From Lewinella sp. IMCC34183 (GTDB lineage: Bacteria; Bacteroidota; Bacteroidia; Chitinophagales; Saprospiraceae), in assembly GCF_003390915.1 (NCBI RefSeq), contig NZ_QMEM01000001.1, positions 1,116,001-1,180,000 on the forward strand: a DNA stretch of 64,000 bases. Reading direction: 5' to 3'. Positions 34,046 through 43,008 of this stretch are shown piece after piece. The notes beneath the pieces are model-generated. The model had not been told where the DNA came from. It did no database searches and saw only the letters and a program-made list of their open reading frames with translations. A program made the translations under genes and the position numbers. Position 1 is the stretch's first letter. Each line of letters opens with the position of its first letter.

Positions 34046-35308
34046 TCAGATGATCATTCCCGCGGCAACCGTCTCGTTGGTTTGCTCGTCGATGAGGATG
34101 ATGGAGCCGGTAATGCGGTTCTTGCGGTAGGGATCGGTCAGCAGCGGGGCGGTAGTCCGGAGCTGGACGCGGCAGATGTCGTTCATCTTGACCTCCTTGT
34201 TGTCCTCGTCGCGGTGAAGGGTATTGATGTCGAGGCGGTAGCGGACATCCTTGATGATGCACCGGGCTTCCTGGGTGGTGTGCATGATGGCGTACTTGCC
34301 GCGGGGCTGGAGCGGGCGCTCGTTGAACCAGCAGAGCATGGCTTCCACGTCCTGGGTTACGTCCGGCTGGTTATTGGGCCGTACGATCATATCGCCCCGG
34401 CTGATGTCGATATCGTCCTCGAGCAGCAGGGTGACGGACATCGGGGGGTAGGCCTCTTCGATCTCGCCGTCGTAGGTGTCGATCTTGGCAATCTTGGAGG
34501 TAAAGCCGCTGGGCAGCACCATGACATCGTCGCCCTTCTTGAAGACGCCGCCGGCGACCCGGCCCGCGTAGCCGCGGTAGTCGTGGTAGTCATCGCTGTA
34601 GGGGCGGATGACCGTCTGCACGGGAAAACGGCAGTCGATGAAGTTGTTGTCGCTGCCGATGTGCACGTTCTCGAGTGCGTACAGCAGGGTGCTGCCACCG
34701 TACCAGTCCATGTTGGTGCTCTTCTCGACCACGTTGTCGCCGAGCAGGGCCGACATGGGAATGAACTCCACGTCCTTTACGTCCAGCCGGTGGCTGAAGG
34801 TGCTGAAGTCTTCCTTGATCTGCTCGTAGGTTTCCTCGCTGAAATCGACCAGGTCCATCTTGTTGATGCACACGATCAGGTGGGGAATCTGCAGCAGCGA
34901 AGCGATGAAGGAGTGGCGGCGGGTCTGCTCGACCACGCCGTGGCGGGCATCCACGAGGATAAGGGCCACGTTGGCCGTGGAGGCCCCCGTCACCATATTG
35001 CGGGTGTACTGGGTATGGCCCGGGGTATCGGCAATGATAAATTTCCGCTTCGGAGTCGCGAAGTAGCGGTACGCCACGTCAATGGTGATTCCTTGTTCGC
35101 GCTCGGCCTTCAGTCCGTCGGTCAGCAACGCCAGGTTGACGCCTACTTCTCCGCGCTTGGAGCTGGTCTGCGAAATGGCTTCGTACTGATCCTCGAAGAT
35201 CGACTTGGAATCGTACAGCAGGCGTCCGATCAGGGTCGACTTTCCGTCGTCGACGGAACCGGCGGTCGTGAAGCGAAGCAGCTCGGTGTGCTCTAAGGAA
35301 TTTACCAT
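34046..35308 (-). CDS. cysN: Sulfate adenylyltransferase subunit 1 (GTPase)
   Basis: The product is 420 aa, the GTP-binding subunit that drives APS synthesis with CysD. The P-loop GSVDDGKST occupies residues 17-25, then DTPGHTQYTRNMVTGAS, NKMDLVDF and SALLGDNV. An EF-Tu-like domain 2/3 follows (about 225-415), with RPNNQPDVTQDVEAMLCWF. No C-terminal APS kinase domain is fused, because cysC is separate. It lies 68 bases after cysD, with an AT-rich leader (35311-35332) directly before the start. Confidence 0.96.
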   Translation of the reverse strand: MVNSLEHTELLRFTTAGSVDDGKSTLIGRLLYDSKSIFEDQYEAISQTSSKRGEVGVNLALLTDGLKAEREQGITIDVAYRYFATPKRKFIIADTPGHTQYTRNMVTGASTANVALILVDARHGVVEQTRRHSFIASLLQIPHLIVCINKMDLVDFSEETYEQIKEDFSTFSHRLDVKDVEFIPMSALLGDNVVEKSTNMDWYGGSTLLYALENVHIGSDNNFIDCRFPVQTVIRPYSDDYHDYRGYAGRVAGGVFKKGDDVMVLPSGFTSKIAKIDTYDGEIEEAYPPMSVTLLLEDDIDISRGDMIVRPNNQPDVTQDVEAMLCWFNERPLQPRGKYAIMHTTQEARCIIKDVRYRLDINTLHRDEDNKEVKMNDICRVQLRTTAPLLTDPYRKNRITGSIILIDEQTNETVAAGMII

Positions 35309-35376
35309 CAGAAAATTGAAAATTTAAAATGTCACATGTAAAAGTTGCACGCCTACCGTACTATCCTACTACGGTA

Positions 35377-36282
35377 CTAGAAATACCCCTGCTTCTTCCG
35401 GTCTTCCATAGCCGTTTCCGAGCGCTTGTCATCGGCGCGGCCGCCGCGCTCCGTCTGCCGGGCGATGCTGACCTCGGCGATGATGTCCTCTAGGGTCGAG
35501 GCCTCGGATTCCCACACGCCGGTACAGGTGATGTCGCCGATCGTGCGGCAGCGGACCATTTTCTTTTCCAGCTTTTCCTCGGGCCGCCGGGGTAGTACCT
35601 CGGAATCGGCCAGCAGCATGCCGTCGCGTTTGAAGACTTCGCGCTCGTGGGCGAAATAGAGGCTGGGCAGTTCCACGTTTTCGACGGCGAGGTACTGCCA
35701 CACGTCGAGCTCCGTCCAGTTGGAGATCGGGAAGACGCGGAAGTGCTCGCCGTACAGCTTGCGGCCATTGAAGAGGTTCCAGAGCTCGGGCCGCTGGTTC
35801 TTGGGGTCCCACTGTCCGAACTCATCGCGGTGGCTGAAGAAGCGTTCCTTGGCGCGGGCCTTTTCCTCGTCGCGGCGGCCACCGCCGAGGGCGGCGTCGT
35901 ACTTACCCTTCTCGAGCGAGTCGAGCAGTACGGCGGTCTGCAGGTAGTTGCGGGTAGCGTTGTAGCCAGTTTCTTCCCGGACCATTCCGTTGTCGATGGC
36001 CTCCTGTACGGAGCCGACGATGAGGTTGGCACCGATACGCTCGACGAGCGCGTCGCGGTAGTCGATCGTTTCCTGGAAATTGTGACCGGTATCGACGTGG
36101 AGGAGAGTGAAGGGGATCTTGGCCGGGTGGAAGGCCTTGACGGCCAGGTGCACCATCAGGATGGAGTCCTTGCCGCCGCTGAACAGCAGAACGGGATTCT
36201 CGAATTGGGCGGCTACCTCCCGCAGGACGAAGATGCTCTCGGATTCAAGCTCGCGAAGGTGATTGAGCTGGTAGGTATTCAT
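35377..36282 (-). CDS. cysD: Sulfate adenylyltransferase subunit 2
   Basis: The product is 301 aa, the ATP pyrophosphatase-type catalytic subunit of ATP sulfurylase. The PP-loop is [15 protein letters not shown] (near residues 34-48), then [16 protein letters not shown] and [20 protein letters not shown], which are diagnostic for Cys[10 protein letters not shown] and the [15 protein letters not shown] motif confirm it. The stop of cysC and the start of this gene overlap by 4 bases (36279-36282). It forms adenylylsulfate from sulfate and ATP with CysN. Confidence 0.97.
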   Translation of the reverse strand: MNTYQLNHLRELESESIFVLREVAAQFENPVLLFSGGKDSILMVHLAVKAFHPAKIPFTLLHVDTGHNFQETIDYRDALVERIGANLIVGSVQEAIDNGMVREETGYNATRNYLQTAVLLDSLEKGKYDAALGGGRRDEEKARAKERFFSHRDEFGQWDPKNQRPELWNLFNGRKLYGEHFRVFPISNWTELDVWQYLAVENVELPSLYFAHEREVFKRDGMLLADSEVLPRRPEEKLEKKMVRCRTIGDITCTGVWESEASTLEDIIAEVSIARQTERGGRADDKRSETAMEDRKKQGYF

Positions 36283-36863
36283 AGAGGAAGTGCTTCAATG
36301 AGTCGGTCGGCAGCCTCGTCAACCGTCAGGTCGGCGGTCCGCAGGTCCAGAAAGGGGTCGAGGGGGGCCTCGTAGGGGCTGTCGATGCCGGTAAAGTTCT
36401 TTAGATCGCCGGCGCGGGCCTTGGCATACAGGCCCTTTACGTCGCGCTGTTCGCAGATTTCGAGCGGCGTATTGACGAAGACTTCCAGGAAGTCATCGTC
36501 GCCCACGATATCGGCCACGCTCTGCCGCATCGCCCGGGTGGGGCTGACGAAGGAACAGAGAACCACGGCACCAGCCTGCACGAACAGTTTAGCGACCTCG
36601 GCCACGCGGCGGGTGTTCTCCTGCCGGTCTTCCAGGCTGAAGCCCAGGTTTCCGTTGAGGCCCGTCCGGACGTTATCGCCGTCGAGTACCTGAGCAAAGA
36701 CGCCACGCTCGAAAAGTTTTCGTTCGGCGGCGGCGGCAATAGTGCTTTTTCCGCTGCCGGACAGGCCGGTCATCCACACTACCGCGCCGCGGTGACCGTT
36801 GGCGGTTTCGCGCTCGGAGCGCTGTACAAGTCGGTGGTAAATGGGGTGAATGTTCTCGGCCAT
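36279..36863 (-). CDS. cysC: Adenylylsulfate (APS) kinase
   Basis: The product is 194 aa. The P-loop GLSGSGKST occupies residues 33-41, followed by [26 protein letters not shown] and [18 protein letters not shown] with the conserved [11 protein letters not shown]. It phosphorylates adenylylsulfate to PAPS, for sulfate reduction or for sulfotransferases. The start is ATG 36863. It is the first gene of a cysC-cysD-cysN run. No cysH or sulfite reductase is seen nearby, so PAPS may serve sulfation. Confidence 0.96.
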   Translation of the reverse strand: MAENIHPIYHRLVQRSERETANGHRGAVVWMTGLSGSGKSTIAAAAERKLFERGVFAQVLDGDNVRTGLNGNLGFSLEDRQENTRRVAEVAKLFVQAGAVVLCSFVSPTRAMRQSVADIVGDDDFLEVFVNTPLEICEQRDVKGLYAKARAGDLKNFTGIDSPYEAPLDPFLDLRTADLTVDEAADRLIEALPL

Positions 36864-36962
36864 AATCGCGTTGAAGCTGCAAAGATAATACTGATACTAC
36901 GTTTTTGCCCCCTCTACCCCGGAGTTTAACCAGGATGCTTCCTTCATACGAAGGGGCGGGCG

Positions 36963-37637
36963 CTATACGTAGGCTACCGGGTTGGGGTCGATCGCCTTCA
37001 GTTTACGGATCGTATCCGCCGGATCGTCGGATCCGAACACCGCGCTGCCGGCCACCAGCACCCGCGCGCCCGCCTCGAGCACCTTCTGCGCGTTCTGCAG
37101 CCCGATACCGCCGTCGACCTCGATGATGGCGCGGCTGTTGCGCACGGCGATCAGCTCGGCCATCTGCCGGATCTTGGGGATGCTCTGGTAAATGAATTTC
37201 TGCCCCCCGAAGCCCGGATTGACCGTCATGATCAGTACCGTATCGACGTCCTCGATCACGTTTTCCAGTACGCTTACCGGGGTATGGGGGTTGAGGGCCA
37301 CGCCGGCCTTCGCCCCGCTCTCGTGGATCTGCTGAATGACCCGGTGCAGGTGGGTACAGGCTTCGGCGTGTACCGTTATGCCGGTCGCCCCGGCGCGGGC
37401 GAAGCTTTCCACGTAGCGCCCCGGATCATCGATCATCAGGTGTACGTCGACGTACTTCTCGGCCTGGGCGGCAATCTGCTCGATGATGAACTGCCCGAAG
37501 GAAATATTGGGTACAAAACTTCCATCCATCACGTCGAGGTGAAACCAGTCGGCCTCGCTCTCGTTCACCAGCGCGACCGCGCGGTCGAGGTGGAGGAAGT
37601 CGGCAGCAAGCAGGGAGGGAGCAACTAAGTGGGGCAT
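36963..37637 (-). CDS. rpe: Ribulose-phosphate 3-epimerase
   Basis: The product is 224 aa, a TIM barrel. VAPSLLAADFLHLDRAV, WFHLDVMDGSFVPNISFG, VHLMIDDPGRYVESF, MTVNPGFGGQKFI and IIEVDGGIG carry the metal and substrate residues (the His, Asp and Asp of the barrel). The enzyme interconverts ribulose 5-phosphate and xylulose 5-phosphate. ATG 37637 (MPHLVAPSLL) is the start; the TTG at 37643 is less likely. Confidence 0.96.
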   Translation of the reverse strand: MPHLVAPSLLAADFLHLDRAVALVNESEADWFHLDVMDGSFVPNISFGQFIIEQIAAQAEKYVDVHLMIDDPGRYVESFARAGATGITVHAEACTHLHRVIQQIHESGAKAGVALNPHTPVSVLENVIEDVDTVLIMTVNPGFGGQKFIYQSIPKIRQMAELIAVRNSRAIIEVDGGIGLQNAQKVLEAGARVLVAGSAVFGSDDPADTIRKLKAIDPNPVAYV

Positions 37638-37686
37638 GCGCAAAGGTTGAAATCAGTAGACGCAAGATATTACCCCCGGGTTGAGT

Positions 37687-37733
37687 TGGCGCCCCGACAT
37701 CGGATGTGCGGGACATCCGATGTCGGGGCGCCA
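37687..37733. repeat. Perfect 21-bp inverted repeat with ACATCGGATGT core
   Basis: The left arm (37687-37707) ends ACATCGGATGT. The right arm (37713-37733) is its exact reverse complement, starting ACATCCGATGT and ending GGGGCGCCA. A 5-base loop (GCGGG) separates them. It lies in the divergent spacer between rpe and the DUF2279 gene, so it is not at a gene end, and there is no T-run. It is a REP-like or operator-like element shared with 37840-37878 and 29428-29438. Confidence 0.75.
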
Positions 37734-37839
37734 CGGGCAGGAACCAGGTCGGCTTGCCCCTTCCGAGAAGCACCGCACCTGCGATTTTCCCCATTAACCA
37801 GTTGAATGTCATACTATTGCGCCGATTTTCAGAAAAAAT

Positions 37840-37890
37840 TGGTCGACATCGGATGTGGTCCACATCCGATGTCGACCACATCCGATGTCC
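37840..37890. repeat. Second palindrome with ACATCGGATGT core plus an extra half unit
   Basis: A 39-base near-perfect palindrome covers 37840-37878 with arms of 19 bases around a single central base (37859). The arm reads TGGTCGACATCGGATGTGG. A further ACATCCGATGTC copy follows at 37878-37889, giving a direct repeat with a period near 16 bases. It ends about 40 bases before the DUF2279 start codon, so it may affect that promoter. Confidence 0.75.
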
Positions 37891-37929
37891 GGCCGCGCTA
37901 AATTTCCCGACCCAGCGTTATCCCCCCGC

Positions 37930-38949
37930 ATGCTACCCGTCCACCGCGCCCTCTCTCTACTGATCTTCCTGTTGACCGTCGCACCCGCGCGCGCGCCCCT
38001 CCTGGCGCAGGGGCTGCGCTACGATTATACCCAGCGCGATCCCCTGGCGGAAGTGGCCGGTGACGGCTGGCTCAAACCGGCCGATGAACTCCACCCCGCG
38101 CGCTTCCGGACGGCGGCGGGCGCAGGTATCGGTGCCTACGCGGCCGCGGGCGTCGGGCTGTACGCGATCTGGTACAGGAACTACGAGCTGGAACCCTTCC
38201 ACTTCTTCAACGACTGGCCGGAATGGGAGCAGATGGACAAGGCCGGACACGCCTTCACCGCCTACTTCTTCAGCCGCACCGCCTTCGCCGGCCTGCGCTG
38301 GGCCGGACTCAAGCGCCCCGCCGCCCGCTATACCGCGCTTGGCGTAGCCAACCTCCTGCAGGCGACCATAGAGACCATGGACGGCTTCTCGTCCAAGTGG
38401 GGGTTCAGCGTGGGCGACATGGGCTCCAACCTGGCCGGTAGTCTCCTCTTCACGGTGCAGGACATCGCTTGGCAAGAGCAGCGCATCCTCATGAAGGTGT
38501 CCAACGACTTCCGGCCGATCCCCGACGTGCCGGTTGGCCAGGGCGGCACGGGCAACCTCGGCTACGTAGTGCGCACGCGCTTCGGGGAGAACATCTTCGA
38601 GCGCTACCTCAAGGACTACAACGCCCAGACGATCTGGCTCTCCGCCAATCCGGCCGCCTTCTTCCCCGGCAGCCGGCTGCCGCAGTGGCTCAACGTGGCG
38701 GTGGGTTACGGCGTCGAGGACGTCTACGGTGCCTACAATAACACCTGGCGACAGGACGGCACCGGCTACGTCTACCGCGACGGCGACCGCCACCGGCAGC
38801 TCTTTCTGAGCCCCGACGTCTACCTCAGCCGCATTCCTACCCGCAAGCGGTGGGTACGCCTGGTACTCGGCATTCTTGACTTTGTAAAAGTGCCCGCCCC
38901 GGCCCTCGAGTACAGTCGCGGCGACTTCACCTTCCACTGGCTGATGTAG
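37930..38949 (+). CDS. DUF2279 domain protein (periplasmic or outer-membrane)
   Basis: The product is 339 aa. A signal peptide (about 1-27, ending APLLAQ) leads to YAAAGVGLYAIWYRNYELEPFHFFNDWPEW-type sequence, then the DUF2279 hallmark EQMDKAGHAFTAYFFSR and WGFSVGDMGSNLAGSLLFT (near residues 105-185). YfiM of E. coli is a related lipoprotein. The C-terminal half has FGENIFERYLKDYNAQTIWL and GYGVEDVYGAYNN, typical of the Bacteroidota versions. ATG 37930 is preferred to the longer frame from 37855, which overlaps the palindromes. Function unknown. Confidence 0.88.
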   Translation: MLPVHRALSLLIFLLTVAPARAPLLAQGLRYDYTQRDPLAEVAGDGWLKPADELHPARFRTAAGAGIGAYAAAGVGLYAIWYRNYELEPFHFFNDWPEWEQMDKAGHAFTAYFFSRTAFAGLRWAGLKRPAARYTALGVANLLQATIETMDGFSSKWGFSVGDMGSNLAGSLLFTVQDIAWQEQRILMKVSNDFRPIPDVPVGQGGTGNLGYVVRTRFGENIFERYLKDYNAQTIWLSANPAAFFPGSRLPQWLNVAVGYGVEDVYGAYNNTWRQDGTGYVYRDGDRHRQLFLSPDVYLSRIPTRKRWVRLVLGILDFVKVPAPALEYSRGDFTFHWLM

Positions 38950-38972
38950 CCCAAAGCCGTATTTTGCCCCCC

Positions 38973-39875
38973 ATGGCCAAACTGCGCAGGAACCATACAC
39001 CGCAACGGGGCGGAGCGGCCTCGGCCGGTACCATCCTCAAGGTGGGGCTCTTCGCGCTTATCCTGTTTGCCCTCGTGTGGGCCTTTGAAAGCTGGAACGG
39101 CGCGCGGACGCAGGTGCCTGGATCCTCGGAATACGCTGGCGAAGCTTGGTTTCTTCCCGCGGGAAGCGACGGAGCAATCATCGATCACCACGGCTTCGTC
39201 CTTTCCTACAACGAAGACTGGGAGCAGGCCGACTGGGTCGCCTACATCCTCACCCGCGACCACCTGGAGCGCGAATGGGGCGAGCGCGACGACAACTTCC
39301 GCGCCGATCCACTGGTCACGACCGGCTCGGCCGACCTGGCCGATTACCGCGGCAGCGGCTACGACCGCGGGCACCTGGCCCCCTTCGCCGACTTCGCCTG
39401 GAACGATACCCTGGCCGATGCCACCTTCTACCTGTCGAACGTAAGTCCCCAGGCCCGGCAGTTCAACCAGGGCGTCTGGCGGGAGCTGGAGGAGCTGGTG
39501 CGCGACTGGGCGAAGACCGACGACCGCCTCTACGTCGTTACCGGACCCGTCATCACTCAGCCGCCGAAGGGCTACATCGGGCGCGACAACCGCGTTGCGA
39601 TTCCCACGGCCTACTTCAAGGTGCTGTTGGACCTCGAGGAACCCCGGCAGAAGGGGATCGCCTTCCTCATCCCCAACGAAGTGAGTTTCCGGCCGCTGCC
39701 GGAGTATGTCGTCTCCATCGATTCGGTAGAGGCGGTAACCGGCCTCGACTTCTTCGGGGATTTACTGCCCCCCGACCTGGAAGCAGCGATCGAAAGCAGT
39801 GCCAACCCCGACTTCTGGCGCTTCAGCAAGCAGAAGTACGACCGCCGCGTCAACCAATGGAATAATGTAAAATGA
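38973..39875 (+). CDS. Membrane-anchored DNA/RNA non-specific endonuclease (NUC1/ββα-Me type)
   Basis: The product is 300 aa. One N-terminal membrane helix (about 21-39, LKVGLFALILFALVWAF) is followed by a nuclease domain (about 75-285). The active-site motif is DRGHLAPFAD (residues 131-140) and the metal-binding Asn lies in YLSNVSPQARQFNQGVW. This is the Serratia/NUC1 sugar-nonspecific nuclease family, usually exported. Here the catalytic domain would face the periplasm. The stop overlaps the start of the HerA-like ATPase by 4 bases (ATGA). Confidence 0.92.
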   Translation: MAKLRRNHTPQRGGAASAGTILKVGLFALILFALVWAFESWNGARTQVPGSSEYAGEAWFLPAGSDGAIIDHHGFVLSYNEDWEQADWVAYILTRDHLEREWGERDDNFRADPLVTTGSADLADYRGSGYDRGHLAPFADFAWNDTLADATFYLSNVSPQARQFNQGVWRELEELVRDWAKTDDRLYVVTGPVITQPPKGYIGRDNRVAIPTAYFKVLLDLEEPRQKGIAFLIPNEVSFRPLPEYVVSIDSVEAVTGLDFFGDLLPPDLEAAIESSANPDFWRFSKQKYDRRVNQWNNVK

Positions 39876-41437
39876 GCAGCATGGAACAGGCCGCAGCCTT
39901 TCGCGAAAGCATCGATAACGGGTACACGTTCGAAGGCCCCTCCTTCGTCCTGGGCGGCGCCATGCTGGGCGACAAAACCCTGACCGGCACCCTGGTACGT
40001 CTGCCCCTGGGTACACTTAACCGCCATGGCCTCATCGCCGGAGCAACGGGGACGGGCAAGACAAAGACCCTGCAGATCATTGCCGAGCAACTGAGCCGCG
40101 AGGGAGTACCCAGCCTGCTTATGGACATCAAGGGCGACCTGAGCGGAATCGCCGTTGCCGCGGCGGGCCACCCCAAGATCGACGAGCGGCACGCCGCCAT
40201 CGGCATCCCCTTCGAAGCCTCCGGCAGCCCGGTGGAATTGCTCAGCCTGAGTGACGAGCCCGGGGCCCGCCTCCGCGCCACCGTACTCGAGTTTGGCCCG
40301 GTGCTCTTTTCCAAGATGCTCAACCTCAACGAGACCCAGTCGGGCATCATGGCGGTCGCCTTCAAGTACGCCGCGGATAACCACCTGCCCCTGCTCGACC
40401 TTAAGGATCTGCGCAAAATCCTGCAGTACCTCACCAACGAAGGAAAGGAAGAAGTGGAGAAGGAATACGGCCGCATCTCCGGATCCTCGGTCGGGGCGAT
40501 CATGCGTCGGGTGGTGGAGCTGGAGTCGCAGGGGGCGGAGCGCTTCTTCGGGGAGCTCAGCTTCGACGTCAACGACCTGACCCGGCTGGACGGGAACGGC
40601 CGCGGGGTGGTATCCATCGTCCGGCTGACCGACATGCAGGACCGGCCAAAACTGTTTTCCACCTTTATGCTACAGCTGCTGGCCGAGATCTACGCCACCT
40701 TCCCGGAGGAAGGCGACCTGGACCGGCCCAAGCTCGCGGTCTTCATCGACGAGGCCCACCTGGTCTTCGAGGAGGCCACCGACGCGCTGCTCGACCAGCT
40801 GGAGGCCATCATCAAACTGATCCGGTCAAAGGGCGTAGGCCTCTTTTTCGTTACCCAGAACCCCGCCGATATCCCCGCCGACGTGCTCGGTCAACTCGGT
40901 CTGAAGGTGCAGCATGCCCTGCGTGCCTTTACCGCCCGCGACCGCAAGGCCATCAAACTGGCCAGCGAGAATTATCCCCTGAGCGACTTTTACGACATCG
41001 ACCAGACCCTCACCGAACTCGGAACCGGCGAGGCTTTCGTGACCGCCCTCGACCGGAAGGGGCGCCCTACCCCACTCGTCCGTACGCTGCTGCGTGCCCC
41101 GGAAAGCCGGATGGACGTGCTCACCGAGCAGGAGATCGCCGGTCTCGTCCGAAAGTCGCCCCTCGCCCGCAAGTACAACGAGACCATAGACCGGGAAAGC
41201 GCCTACGAAATCCTGAATAAGAAACTGGAAGCCGCCGAGGCGGCAGAGCGGCAGCAGGAGATCCGGGAACAGCGCCACAAGGCCGAGCGTACGGTCCCGG
41301 TGGGGCGGCGCGGCCGGGACAAGAGCATGTTCGAAACGATACTCTCCAGTACCACCACCCGGCAGATTGGACGTACGGTAGCGCGCGAGCTGACGCGCGG
41401 CCTGCTCGGTGCACTAGGCATCAAACGTCGTCGGTGA
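39872..41437 (+). CDS. HerA-like helicase/ATPase (DUF853 family)
   Basis: The product is 521 aa. Walker A is GATGTGKT (residues 57-64) and Walker B is LAVFIDEAHLVFEE. LMDIKGDLSGIAVA and VGLFFVTQNPADIPADVLGQLG (sensor region) match the DUF853/YjgR group of the HerA-FtsK ATPase family. The C-terminus is basic (ELTRGLLGALGIKRRR). These proteins are predicted hexameric DNA translocases; no function has been proven for DUF853. Coupled translation with a nuclease gene is the notable context. Confidence 0.92.
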   Translation: MSSMEQAAAFRESIDNGYTFEGPSFVLGGAMLGDKTLTGTLVRLPLGTLNRHGLIAGATGTGKTKTLQIIAEQLSREGVPSLLMDIKGDLSGIAVAAAGHPKIDERHAAIGIPFEASGSPVELLSLSDEPGARLRATVLEFGPVLFSKMLNLNETQSGIMAVAFKYAADNHLPLLDLKDLRKILQYLTNEGKEEVEKEYGRISGSSVGAIMRRVVELESQGAERFFGELSFDVNDLTRLDGNGRGVVSIVRLTDMQDRPKLFSTFMLQLLAEIYATFPEEGDLDRPKLAVFIDEAHLVFEEATDALLDQLEAIIKLIRSKGVGLFFVTQNPADIPADVLGQLGLKVQHALRAFTARDRKAIKLASENYPLSDFYDIDQTLTELGTGEAFVTALDRKGRPTPLVRTLLRAPESRMDVLTEQEIAGLVRKSPLARKYNETIDRESAYEILNKKLEAAEAAERQQEIREQRHKAERTVPVGRRGRDKSMFETILSSTTTRQIGRTVARELTRGLLGALGIKRRR

Positions 41438-41617
41438 TCACAACACCCAAAACGACCCTTCGCCACCTCTGAACCGCGATCGAGCAACCGATTTTAAGAT
41501 ATTATACCCTAAGAGAATGGTGTACATACAATCGTACCCCTGACCGGCGTTTAAGGAGCAGACACCAGCCATTTGGCTTACCCGAACACTCGGTTTCACC
41601 TCAAGAATACAGTTATC

Positions 41618-41980
41618 ATGCTTCAGCTCATCGCTGTAGCCGGTCTATTGACCGGTCTCAACCCCACGTGGAAAATGCCGACCACTGATACGGTACTTCC
41701 TTCCCACTCGCTTCAGCGTATTCAACTTGTTTCACAGGATAGCTTTCCATACTATTTCGAAGAAAAAGTACTACAGCTACCCCCCCAGCAGCCATACGCG
41801 AGTAACGGCGAAGCTTCCATATTTATACCGCTGCAACGCACGACGGCAGACGACGAATCCCCGGTAACCCGGACGGCAGAGCATTCCCACCCCACGCTGC
41901 CGCCGGTTAACGTACATCACGATGCGCTTCCGGTTCGGCTGAAAGGGCACGAAGCGGTCTGGAAAATGCTTGGTAACTGA
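41618..41980 (+). CDS. Short hypothetical protein
   Basis: The frame gives 120 aa from ATG 41618 (MLQLIAVAGLLTGLNP), with a hydrophobic N-terminus of about 14 residues. An in-frame TTG start at 41573 is also possible, and an AAGGAG lies at 41552-41557. The rest (PLPPVNVHHDAL-like and RLKGHEAVWKMLGN) is Pro/His-rich with no recognised domain. The base composition is AT-richer than neighbours. The opposite strand also holds an open frame. Whether it is a gene is uncertain. Confidence 0.4.
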   Translation: MLQLIAVAGLLTGLNPTWKMPTTDTVLPSHSLQRIQLVSQDSFPYYFEEKVLQLPPQQPYASNGEASIFIPLQRTTADDESPVTRTAEHSHPTLPPVNVHHDALPVRLKGHEAVWKMLGN

Positions 41981-41999
41981 CGGCGGAACCGCGGAAACC

Positions 42000-42959
42000 C
42001 TACTGCCCCTTATACTTCTTAACCGCCTCGGTGAGCCGGGGCAGCACGTCAAAGAGGTCGCCAACCACGCCGTAGTCCGCGGCCTTGAAGAAGGGGGCGT
42101 CCGGATCCTTATTGATGACTACGATCGTCTTGGAGTTATTCACTCCGGCCAGGTGCTGGATGGCTCCGCTGATTCCGGCGGCGATGTAGAGGTTGGGCCG
42201 GATAGCGACGCCGGTCTGGCCGACGTGTTCGTGGTGGGGCCGCCAGTCGCTGTCGGCAACGGGCCGGCTACAGGCCGTGGTGGCACCGAGCGCGTCGGCG
42301 AGGTCTTCGATCACCGCCCAGTTTTCCGGCCCCTTGAGGCCCCGACCACCGCTGACCACGAGCTCCGCTTCCGGCAGGGGGGTACGGCCGGTGGCTACCT
42401 GGTGGTTGATAACTTTGGTCTTGGGGGCCGGCGGTTCGACGGAGAGTTCGACTACGGGCGCGTCGCCGCCGGCCTCGGTCACGGGAATGGAGTTACCGGC
42501 CAGGCTGATGACCTTGACATCGGTAAGGACCTGCACATCAGCAAATGCCTTCCCGGAAAAGACCGGCTTGGTGACGGTAAAGTAGCCGTCCTTCATCATG
42601 GGCACGGCATTGGCGCCGGCCACGGATCCCGCTTCAAGGCGGGCGGCCAGGCGGCCGGTAATGTTTTTTCCGGTGCTGTTGTGGGGAACCACGATCACCG
42701 TAGCCCCCAGTTGCTTGGCGGCCTCGGTAATGGCGACGGTGTATACCGCCGCGTCAAAGCCCTCCAGGTGGGGGCTGCTGATGCGGTGTACCTTGGCCGC
42801 CCCGTATTTACCGAGCCCTTCGGCGCCGGGGGCGTCTCCGAGCACCAGCGCGTGGCATTCGGTGCCCAGCACGTCGGCGGTTTGCTTGCCGTACACGATC
42901 ACTTCGTGGGCTACTTTCTTGAATTCTCCGTTGGTCGCTTCCGCGTATACGAGTACCAT
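42000..42959 (-). CDS. etfA: Electron transfer flavoprotein subunit alpha
   Basis: The product is 319 aa. The FAD-binding C-terminal part has [53 protein letters not shown] and [20 protein letters not shown], the classical ETF-alpha signature. The N-terminal domain starts [20 protein letters not shown]. With EtfB it passes electrons from acyl-CoA dehydrogenases towards quinone. It follows etfB on the same strand. Confidence 0.97.
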   Translation of the reverse strand: MVLVYAEATNGEFKKVAHEVIVYGKQTADVLGTECHALVLGDAPGAEGLGKYGAAKVHRISSPHLEGFDAAVYTVAITEAAKQLGATVIVVPHNSTGKNITGRLAARLEAGSVAGANAVPMMKDGYFTVTKPVFSGKAFADVQVLTDVKVISLAGNSIPVTEAGGDAPVVELSVEPPAPKTKVINHQVATGRTPLPEAELVVSGGRGLKGPENWAVIEDLADALGATTACSRPVADSDWRPHHEHVGQTGVAIRPNLYIAAGISGAIQHLAGVNNSKTIVVINKDPDAPFFKAADYGVVGDLFDVLPRLTEAVKKYKGQ

Positions 42960-43008
42960 TTATATATCTTTTTATTCGTTAACTGATGGTCCGGGGTTAC
43001 AGCGGGTA

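Noticed and set aside
37687-37733. Possible intrinsic terminator
   Set aside because: It lies between divergent start codons, with no T-run on either side.
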